DNA of 12,034 nt from Paralcaligenes sp039935015 (lineage in GTDB: Bacteria > Pseudomonadota > Gammaproteobacteria > Burkholderiales > Burkholderiaceae_B), in contig JBDTLC010000007.1 in the NCBI GenBank assembly GCA_039935015.1, positions 1 through 12,034 on the forward strand, given 5' to 3'. The notes under the pieces are model-generated. The model saw only the letters and a list, made by a program, of their open reading frames with translations, was not told where the DNA came from and searched no databases. Positions 1 through 4,973 of the stretch are shown here, piece after piece. Within the stretch, counting starts at the first letter, position 1, and each line of letters opens with the position of its first letter. A program made the position numbers and the translations under genes.

Positions 1-20
1 CTCAACCCGAGCTTAGCTAT

Positions 21-32
21 TTGGTATACAAA
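21..32. promoter_or_regulatory. Imperfect palindrome TTGGTATACAAA, possible operator
   Basis: The 12 bases pair TT-GTATAC-AA around a GTATAC core, with one mismatched pair (G opposite A). Cores of this shape occur in operators of several GntR-family regulators. It lies about 95-105 bp upstream of the PaaX-family start, so it could serve that gene or a gene beyond the left edge. A short AT-rich palindrome can occur by chance, so the call is weak. Confidence 0.2.
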
Positions 33-45
33 ATGCCCCTAAGGT

Positions 46-56
46 TTTGAATCAAA
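46..56. promoter_or_regulatory. Perfect inverted repeat TTTGAATCAAA, candidate PaaX autoregulatory site
   Basis: The arms TTTGA and TCAAA flank a central A. The minus strand carries TGATTC (49-54), which from memory is the core of the operator described for E. coli PaaX; the outer positions match that consensus poorly. A possible -35 hexamer TTGAAT (47-52) overlaps it, but no good -10 is visible at the right distance. The position upstream of a PaaX-family gene makes autorepression plausible. That is inference from core match and location only. Confidence 0.3.
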
Positions 57-126
57 TTTTCTGAAGATAGTTACAGGTAAACTGGAAATCGATTTGGACA
101 TTGACTCACGATTACCCATCACCTTT

Positions 127-1062
127 ATGACGACGTCTCCAGCCCCACAAATTTGGACCGAACAACTCATCGCACTAAGCCCGCCGCGCGCGAAGTCTTT
201 AGTCATGACCTTGTTTGGCGACGTGATCCGGCCTCACGGCGGCGCGCTTTGGCTGGGCAGCCTGATCCGACTGTTATCACCCTTTGGCGTGAACGACCGT
301 CTCGTTCGCACCAGTGTTTTTCGCCTGGTCGAAGAAGGCTGGCTTAGTGCCCAGCGCGAGGGTCGCCGCAGCCTCTATGCTTTAAACAGTACAGCGGCGC
401 GGCGCTTCGAGCTCGCCTATCGGCGAGTTTACGAACCTGTCCGTCAAAAGTGGGATGGCGCATGGACGCTTGTATTTGCCGCCCCCGATGCGCTGGACAC
501 CAAACAGCGCGCCGATCTACGCAAGGAATTACTTTGGGAAGGTTTTGGATCCATTGCGCCCATGGTTTTTATACACCCCCGCGCCAACCAAGATACGGTG
601 GACGACATCTTGACCCGCGCTCGGGTTAAATCCAAGGTTTTTGTATGCGCCATGACGCAGGCCGAGGTACTGAAAAGCCAGCCGCTGGGTGACCTGATAG
701 CGCAATGCTGGCAGTTAGATATTATCGCCGACCGCTACGAGGCCTTCATTGCCCGCTTCGGGCCCGCACAGGATCTGCTCAAACAAAACATGACGATCGA
801 TCCCGAGCAGGCCTTTATTATTCGCACCTTACTGATACACGAGTATCGTCGCCTGCATCTGCACGACCCGCTATTGCCGCTAGAGCTGCTGCCCCCAAAC
901 TGGGCGGGTACCCGTGCTTATGATCTATGCCACGCTATTTACAGTTTAAGCTTTGAACGCGCCGAGCGTTACATTCTGGACACCTTGCGCCGAGAAGATG
1001 ACCGCGCTCCCGAAGCAGCTCCCTACTTTTACCAGCGTTTCGGCGGCTTGTTGACAACCTGA
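127..1062 (+). CDS. paaX: PaaX-family transcriptional regulator
   Basis: This is a cytoplasmic DNA-binding repressor of the PaaX family. In E. coli PaaX represses phenylacetate (paa) genes and is released by phenylacetyl-CoA. The product is 311 residues, close to the usual length. The N-terminal winged-helix part shows the family pattern FGDVIRPHGGALWLGSL, then LVRTSVFRLVEEGWL and GRRSLYAL. The middle part has WDGAW, LLWEGFGSIAP and ECW-like CWQLD segments of the Cas2-like central domain. The C-terminal domain shows LLIHEYRRLHLHDPLLPLEL, LPPNWAG and the ending YFYQRFGG, all strongly PaaX-like. I chose the ATG at 127; an in-frame TTG at 94 would add 11 residues, and neither start has a clear ribosome binding site. 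No paa catabolic gene is in the window, so the effector and targets may differ from phenylacetyl-CoA and paa. Family assignment is firm; the orthologue name is less so. Confidence 0.88.
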   Translation: MTTSPAPQIWTEQLIALSPPRAKSLVMTLFGDVIRPHGGALWLGSLIRLLSPFGVNDRLVRTSVFRLVEEGWLSAQREGRRSLYALNSTAARRFELAYRRVYEPVRQKWDGAWTLVFAAPDALDTKQRADLRKELLWEGFGSIAPMVFIHPRANQDTVDDILTRARVKSKVFVCAMTQAEVLKSQPLGDLIAQCWQLDIIADRYEAFIARFGPAQDLLKQNMTIDPEQAFIIRTLLIHEYRRLHLHDPLLPLELLPPNWAGTRAYDLCHAIYSLSFERAERYILDTLRREDDRAPEAAPYFYQRFGGLLTT

Positions 1063-1169
1063 TGTTATATTTAAAAGCTATTAGTAAACTAATAATTTGT
1101 AGTTCTCATAATAAGGAGAATTTGAAATAATGACGCTTGGCCTTCATCGGCCATATTTAGGGGTCATGC
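1063..1169. promoter_or_regulatory. Promoter-bearing gap upstream of the sulfur cassette
   Basis: This AT-rich gap of 107 bp separates the PaaX-family stop from the rhodanese start. It holds a perfect 7-bp inverted repeat (separate entry), a CATAAT hexamer at 1107-1112 that could be a -10, and a strong AAGGAG at 1113-1118. A TTGACA hexamer at 1051-1056 overlaps the end of the previous gene, but I see no -10 at the proper spacing from it. A local rise in AT content supports a promoter here; the exact elements are not settled. Confidence 0.4.
1079..1094. promoter_or_regulatory. Perfect inverted repeat TATTAGT-AA-ACTAATA
   Basis: Two exact 7-base arms (1079-1085 and 1088-1094) are separated by AA. 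The 16-bp site lies about 75-90 bp upstream of the rhodanese start, in an AT-rich promoter-like gap. The short spacer and lack of a following T-run argue against an RNA terminator and favour a dimeric regulator site. I cannot name the regulator. Sulfur cassettes of this kind are often under persulfide-sensing or other dedicated regulators elsewhere, but none is encoded next to this one. Confidence 0.4.
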
Positions 1170-1309
1170 ATGAAAAAATTTATCGCGCTTGTAATTGGAA
1201 TGGGTTTTGCCTCGTTGAGCTTTGCCGCGACGCCTTTGCTTACGCCAGCGGAACTCAAGCCATTGATAGCAAATCCATCTGTGCGCGTGATCGATGTCCG
1301 TCCTGGTAA
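1130..1309 (+). other. Possible leader ORF (59 codons) overlapping the rhodanese gene out of frame
   Basis: An ATG at 1130 lies 11 bases after a strong AAGGAG and opens 59 codons ending in TAA at 1307-1309. It is shifted one frame from the rhodanese gene and covers its first third. An in-frame stop (TAA, 1128-1130) blocks any upstream extension of the rhodanese reading frame, so the AAGGAG cannot serve that gene directly. The peptide (starts MTLGLHRPYLGV, cysteine-rich later part) shows no motif I know. It may be translated as a regulatory leader, or the signal may be coincidental. Confidence 0.2.
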
Positions 1310-2111
1310 AGATTACAACAACAGCCATATACCGCGTTCCGTATCTGCACCCTATGGGACTTGGCGTGGTCCAGCGACCAACCCGGGGAAACTTCCGCCT
1401 TTGGCAACGTTAACAGCGCTAATTCAGAGCCTGGGTCTTAGCCCCGACACACATGCCGTCGTCGTTTCCTCCGGAGCGGACTCAACAGATTTCGGTGCAT
1501 CGGCACGAGTCTATTGGACGCTGAAAGCCTTGGGACTGAAAGATTTATCCATTTTGAACGGCGGCATCAAAGCCTGGAAGGCCGCCTCGCTGGAACAAGA
1601 CAGCACCGCCGTGAAGGTGACCCCCAGTACATACGCCCCTTCGCTAGACCAAAGCCTCATTGCGTCGCGCGACGAAGTCGCCAAGCAAATCAACAACCCC
1701 CAAACCCGGTTGATCGACGCACGCCCTGCTGATTTCTTCGACGGAGAGGTTCGCCATCCCGCGGCCAAAATATCGGGCACGATCCATAACGCTATTAATT
1801 TTGACAACGACAAATGGTTCAAGCCAGGCTCCTCAACTTTTGTCTCTACCCAGGATGCCCAAAAAATCTGGGCCCAAGCGGGAATCAAAGGCGAGAGCGA
1901 GGCCGTATCTTTCTGCAATACCGGCCACTGGGCCGCCACAAACTGGTTTGCTATGTCGGAAGTTCTGGGCAAAAAAGACGTCAAACTATACCCTGGCTCT
2001 ATGGTCGACTGGACCCAAGCGCCAACGGCCCTGCCAATGGATAACGTGCCAAGCCGCGGCAAACAGCTCGTCTACGATGCCAAAGCTTGGTTCAATAAAA
2101 TTTTCCAGTAG
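1170..2111 (+). CDS. Secreted tandem-rhodanese sulfurtransferase
   Basis: This is a 313-residue sulfurtransferase of the thiosulfate/3-mercaptopyruvate class, moving sulfane sulfur from a donor to a thiol acceptor through a cysteine persulfide. Residues 1-19 form a Sec signal peptide (KK, hydrophobic core, ending SFA), so it acts in the periplasm. Rhodanese domain 1 spans about 24-140 (VIDVRPGKDYNNSHIP, LNGGIKAW) and domain 2 about 163-290 (LIDARPADFF, YPGSMVDW). The active-site loop CNTGHWA starts at Cys249 in domain 2. The equivalent place in domain 1 reads VVVSSGADS, with no cysteine, as expected for the inactive structural domain. The start is supported by TTAGGGG six bases upstream. The next gene, 17 bp downstream, encodes a YeeE/YedE protein, which points to thiosulfate or other sulfane-sulfur handling. 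The physiological donor cannot be told from sequence. Confidence 0.88.
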   Translation: MKKFIALVIGMGFASLSFAATPLLTPAELKPLIANPSVRVIDVRPGKDYNNSHIPRSVSAPYGTWRGPATNPGKLPPLATLTALIQSLGLSPDTHAVVVSSGADSTDFGASARVYWTLKALGLKDLSILNGGIKAWKAASLEQDSTAVKVTPSTYAPSLDQSLIASRDEVAKQINNPQTRLIDARPADFFDGEVRHPAAKISGTIHNAINFDNDKWFKPGSSTFVSTQDAQKIWAQAGIKGESEAVSFCNTGHWAATNWFAMSEVLGKKDVKLYPGSMVDWTQAPTALPMDNVPSRGKQLVYDAKAWFNKIFQ

Positions 2112-2128
2112 TACGACTGCGACCATTC

Positions 2129-3214
2129 ATGAAACGCATACCACTAGCGGCCCTCGTGGCCGCTTCTTTTATCGGCCTGGCCTGGTTCGTATCGGCACGC
2201 CAGGCGGTACTGCTACTTGTCGGGGTTGGCTTGGGCAGTGTATTAGCCGCCACGCGCTTTAGCTTCACCACGGGCTGGCGGCACCTTATTCTAAGCCGCG
2301 ACCCACGTAGCGTTATCGCGCAACTGACGCTATTGGCTGCCGCAGCGGCTGTCTCGATGCCATTGCTGGCACGATTTCCCACTGAGCTCAATGCCGCCCT
2401 TGGCCCTCCCAGCATAAGCCTTCTGGTGGGCGCGTTCGCGTTTGGGTTAACTATGCAGATCGCCGACGGTTGCGGCTCGGGCACTCTCTATAAAGCGGGC
2501 CTTGGCGTTCCGCTTAACATGACCATTCTTCCGCTATTTGCGCTGGGCAGTTTTATGGGCTCGGCACAGATGGATTGGTGGCTGGCACTTGGAAACATCA
2601 ATCCTATTGGCCTGGTACGGTTATTCGGGCCAATTAAAGCCTTCGGCATCACCTGTCTGGGTTTAGTTGTCTTGGCGCTGGCGGCCTTGATTTGGTCAGG
2701 CAAAAAGGCGCCCTGGTTTGACCGACGACTGCAGATCGGAGCCGTTGCCCTTGCCTTGCTGATGGCCTTGAACCTTGTCATCGCTGGCCAGCCATGGGGC
2801 GTCGTGTACGGGTTCGGGCTGTGGGCCGCTAAAATTGCGACCGCCAGTGGCTTCTTTAACCCCAGCCATAACTGGTTTTGGAGCCAGCCGGACAATTTCA
2901 AAATACTGTCGCAATTTGTACTCTTGGACGTGACGTCTATTACCAATATCGGCGTACTCGCCGGCGCATTGTTAGTGTCGGTCGGCAAGCCGCGAGCCGT
3001 AGCGTCGCGGTTGACACCGAGCCAATGGATCGTGGGATTGGTCGCGGGTTTTGTAATGGGATACAGTTCACGGCTCGCCTTTGGCTGTAATGTTGGAGCG
3101 GTCTTTAGCGGTATTTCAACCGGCAGCCTGCACGGCTGGATTTGGGTGCCTATGGCGTTTTGCGGTACGCTGATCGGAGTTCGTCTGCGCCGATATCTTA
3201 ATTTTTCTGGATAG
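2129..3214 (+). CDS. YeeE/YedE-family (TsuA-type) sulfur-compound transporter
   Basis: This is a polytopic inner-membrane protein of 361 residues in the YeeE/YedE (sulfur transport domain) family, whose studied member TsuA takes up thiosulfate. About nine to ten hydrophobic segments are visible. The two half-repeats carry the family signatures: DGCGSGTLYKAG with Cys115 in the first half, and FGCNVGAVFSGISTGSLHGW with Cys320 in the second. In TsuA, cysteines of these loops line the pathway and are needed for transport. Other typical segments include FGLTMQIADGC and GYSSRLAFGC. It starts 17 bp after the rhodanese stop and is very likely co-transcribed with it, giving an import-plus-sulfurtransfer pair. 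No strong ribosome binding site precedes the ATG, suggesting coupling. Substrate (thiosulfate or another sulfur species) is inferred from family and neighbour. Confidence 0.85.
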   Translation: MKRIPLAALVAASFIGLAWFVSARQAVLLLVGVGLGSVLAATRFSFTTGWRHLILSRDPRSVIAQLTLLAAAAAVSMPLLARFPTELNAALGPPSISLLVGAFAFGLTMQIADGCGSGTLYKAGLGVPLNMTILPLFALGSFMGSAQMDWWLALGNINPIGLVRLFGPIKAFGITCLGLVVLALAALIWSGKKAPWFDRRLQIGAVALALLMALNLVIAGQPWGVVYGFGLWAAKIATASGFFNPSHNWFWSQPDNFKILSQFVLLDVTSITNIGVLAGALLVSVGKPRAVASRLTPSQWIVGLVAGFVMGYSSRLAFGCNVGAVFSGISTGSLHGWIWVPMAFCGTLIGVRLRRYLNFSG

Positions 3215-3216
3215 CT

Positions 3217-3381
3217 GTGAAGACTTTTTCGCTCCGTATTATTTTTTGGACTCTAATAATCGTCTTCATAGGGTGGGATGCCATGGCATCGCCACCCATC
3301 AACGTGCGTCTCGAACCGCCTCTGATTGCGGCCGGATCTGGACAGGCTCCCACCGGAGGGCACTGTTCTTCGGCGCATTGA
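3217..3381 (+). CDS. Possible small secreted peptide or 5' remnant of a broken gene
   Basis: A GTG two bases after the YeeE-family stop opens 54 codons ending at TGA 3379-3381. The N-terminus is a convincing signal peptide: KTFSLR, then the hydrophobic stretch IIFWTLIIVFIGW, then a DAMA-SPP cleavage-like site near residue 24. The remaining ~30 residues (INVRLEPPLIAAGSGQAP, ending GGHCSSAH) contain one cysteine and no motif I recognise. The tight spacing suggests membership of the sulfur operon. The mature part is short and the following 200 bp have no continuing frame, so it could be a gene truncated by frameshift or deletion. I see no ribosome binding site apart from possible coupling to the upstream stop. 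Confidence 0.35.
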   Translation: MKTFSLRIIFWTLIIVFIGWDAMASPPINVRLEPPLIAAGSGQAPTGGHCSSAH

Positions 3382-3641
3382 AGGGGCCCTCTTGCCCAGA
3401 GTCGAAAAGCCAGGCGGAACCTCACGTTCGCGCTTGCGGCGGGAACCACAAAGCGCATCTCACCATAGGGACCCACACGCCTTTTCGGCTTTGAGTAGCC
3501 AGGCACGATGATCTGCATCATTGTCATTCTGTGCCACAATGCTTCCCCTCGTCGCAGTAGCCATAAACGAAATGCTCCTCTATGATGGCGGCGGGCGGGG
3601 ACTTTATCTCCCTTAAAAAAAACTCCGTAGGAGAAAACATA
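3382..3641. other. Gap without a convincing gene
   Basis: These 260 bp lie between the possible small ORF and the first importer. Short frames exist on both strands, but none has a recognisable product or a good start. A weak stem CGATGAT/ATCATTG (3506-3512 and 3517-3523, with one G-T pair) and a possible -10 TATGAT (3581-3586) are the only local signals seen. It may be decayed coding sequence plus the promoter of the importer operon. Confidence 0.3.
3629..3633 (+). promoter_or_regulatory. Ribosome binding site AGGAG that fixes the binding-protein start
   Basis: AGGAG lies eight bases before the ATG at 3642. The longer frame opening at ATG 3582 would put 20 polar residues before the signal peptide and has no such site, so 3642 is the better start. 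Confidence 0.75.
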
Positions 3642-4730
3642 ATGTTACATACCATCCGACTGGCAGCAGTCTGTGCGGCCGCATTTGCTTGCAGCCCGGC
3701 CGTGGCACAGGTTCCCGAAGGTTATCCGGCCTCCTATCAAAAGCTGATCGACGCGGCAAAAAAAGAAGGCAAGGTGGTCGTTTACTCTACGACCGACACA
3801 AAGGCGGCCACACCCGTAGTCAAAGATTTTGAAGCGCTCTATCCGGGCGTTCAAGTCGAATACAACGACATGAACAGCACAGAAATCTATAACCGCTATA
3901 TTAGCGAACAGGCGGCGGGCGGTGCCAGCGGCGATGTGGTCTGGAGCTCGTCCATGGACTCCGCCCTGAAACTGGCCGCCGACTACGCTCTGGTTTATAA
4001 ATCAGAAGAAATCGCCAAGCTGCCGACCTGGGCGGTCTGGAAAGACAAGGCATACGGCACGACCTATGAACCGGCCGTCTTTATCTACAACACGCGCCTC
4101 ATCAAAAAAGAAGAAGTTCCTACGACTCATGCGGCATTTGCGAAGCTGGTCAGCAGCCAAGTCGAACGCTTCAAAAACAAGGTCACCACCTACGATATCG
4201 AGAAGTCTGCCGTCGGTTTCATGTTCGCCGTGCAAGATAGTTTGGACGACCCCAACTACTTCGATTTCGTCCGCGACGTGGGACATGCCGGCCTGGTGGT
4301 GCAGTCCTCTACGGGCACCATGATGGAACGCGTGTCATCGGGCGAAAACCTGATCGGCTATAACATTCTGGGTTCTTATGCCGAAACGCGCGCCAAAAAA
4401 GATCCGTCGATCGGCGTGGCGTACCCAACCGACTACATACTGGTGCTTTCACGCGTGGCATTCATCAGCAAGAAAGCCAAGCATAAAAACGCCGCCAAGT
4501 TATGGATGGACTACCTGCTATCCAAGCGCGGCCAGAACGTGCTGGCCAACAAGGCTGACCTGGCCTCGGTGCGCGACGATATCGACGGCGACAACGACGT
4601 CGACGGCATGACCAAGAAACTGGGCAAAGCACTTAAACCCATTCCGGTCGACGAGTCGTTGCTGGACTATCTGCAGCAAGACAAACGCCTGGCCTTCATA
4701 AAAAAATGGCGCGCCGCGGCAGGCAAGTGA
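3642..4730 (+). CDS. Family-1 ABC transporter substrate-binding protein (FbpA/AfuA-like)
   Basis: This is the periplasmic binding component of an ABC importer, 362 residues, of the extracellular solute-binding family 1 grouped with ferric-ion binding proteins. The signal peptide covers residues 1-22 (MLHTIRLAAVCAAAFACS then AVA before Q). The mature protein begins with the family-typical YQKLIDAAKKEGKVVVYSTT and continues with FEALYPGVQVEY, GDVVWSSSMDSALKL, YEPAVFIYNTRLI, and the hinge-region segments YNILGSYAETRAK and VAYPTDYIL. The adjacent tyrosine pair that binds iron in FbpA-type proteins is not evident, so a ferric substrate is not supported; phosphonates, polyamines or other small anions remain possible. 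It is first in an operon with the permease and ATPase that follow. A repeat-filled 243-bp gap comes after it. Confidence 0.88.
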   Translation: MLHTIRLAAVCAAAFACSPAVAQVPEGYPASYQKLIDAAKKEGKVVVYSTTDTKAATPVVKDFEALYPGVQVEYNDMNSTEIYNRYISEQAAGGASGDVVWSSSMDSALKLAADYALVYKSEEIAKLPTWAVWKDKAYGTTYEPAVFIYNTRLIKKEEVPTTHAAFAKLVSSQVERFKNKVTTYDIEKSAVGFMFAVQDSLDDPNYFDFVRDVGHAGLVVQSSTGTMMERVSSGENLIGYNILGSYAETRAKKDPSIGVAYPTDYILVLSRVAFISKKAKHKNAAKLWMDYLLSKRGQNVLANKADLASVRDDIDGDNDVDGMTKKLGKALKPIPVDESLLDYLQQDKRLAFIKKWRAAAGK

Positions 4731-4812
4731 TTTATTAACGGCATGCAAGTGTTTTTGTAGTGACAGCCTAGTAATTTATTAACGGCATGCAAGCGTTTTC
4801 GTAGTGGCAGCC
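4731..4812 (+). repeat. Tandem duplication of a 38-bp unit (period 44)
   Basis: Copy 1 (4731-4768) and copy 2 (4775-4812) agree at 35 of 38 positions; the three differences, at unit positions 20, 26 and 33, are all transitions. Both begin TTTATTAACGGCATGCAAG and end in GTAGTGACAGCC or GTAGTGGCAGCC. The ending is the left half of the REP-like palindrome, so the duplication copied the element's edge. The first copy begins right after the binding-protein stop. Confidence 0.85.
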
Positions 4813-4825
4813 CTTGTGGCTGTCA
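4801..4825 (+). repeat. REP-like palindrome, copy R1 (forward)
   Basis: GTAGTGGCAGCC is followed by loop CTTGT and GGCTGTCA. The stem GGCAGCC (4806-4812) pairs with GGCTGTC (4818-4824) with one G-T wobble. The upstream duplicate TGACAGCC (4761-4768) could pair perfectly with GGCTGTCA (4818-4825), giving an alternative structure. The same palindrome, inverted, appears at 9504-9528. No T-run follows, so it is not a standard rho-independent terminator. Confidence 0.7.
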
Positions 4826-4879
4826 TCTGCGCCACGCAGAATTATGTCTTTGTAAATATACCGATTCAGATACTGGCAT

Positions 4880-4924
4880 GGCACCCACAAAAGGTGCCGC
4901 TACAAACAAAAGGTGCCGCTACAA
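4880..4924 (+). repeat. REP-like copy R2 (reverse) with a 19-bp tandem repeat
   Basis: GGCACC (4880-4885) pairs with GGTGCC (4893-4898) around a 7-base loop, followed by GCTACA, the reverse-orientation flank of the palindrome family. The right half is tandemly repeated: the 19-bp unit ACAAAAGGTGCCGCTACAA occurs exactly at 4887-4905 and 4906-4924, with a degenerate third start at 4925. R1 and R2 are in opposite orientations about 55 bp apart, an arrangement resembling REPIN or BIME pairs. Confidence 0.7.
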
Positions 4925-4973
4925 ACAAGGTGTGCCGAGCCTCAAAAACCAAAACAACAACGTGGGTAGACCA

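Noticed and set aside
1051..1071. Promoter made of TTGACA (1051-1056) and TATATT (1066-1071)
   Set aside because: The spacer is only 9 bp, far below the 16-18 bp needed for a sigma-70 promoter.
1511..2062. Minus-strand frame of about 180 codons opposite the rhodanese gene
   Set aside because: No recognisable domain and complete overlap with a gene that has both rhodanese domains and an active-site loop.
3198..3539. Minus-strand frame of about 113 codons in the gap before the first importer
   Set aside because: It runs into the 3' end of the transporter gene, has no recognisable motif, and no supporting ribosome site was found for its start.
3460..3564. Minus-strand 34-codon frame with AGGAG ten bases before its ATG
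   Set aside because: The peptide (starts MATATRGSIVAQ) ends early and no other frame continues it as a known protein; too little to support a gene or a remnant.
4801..4825. Rho-independent terminator after the first binding-protein gene
   Set aside because: The hairpin has a G-T pair and no T-run, the sequence recurs as a dispersed palindrome, and the downstream permease needs transcription from upstream, so a REP-like element fits better.
4731..4973. CRISPR array
   Set aside because: Repeats are only two copies each, of different length, directly or nearly adjacent and without unique spacers of regular size.
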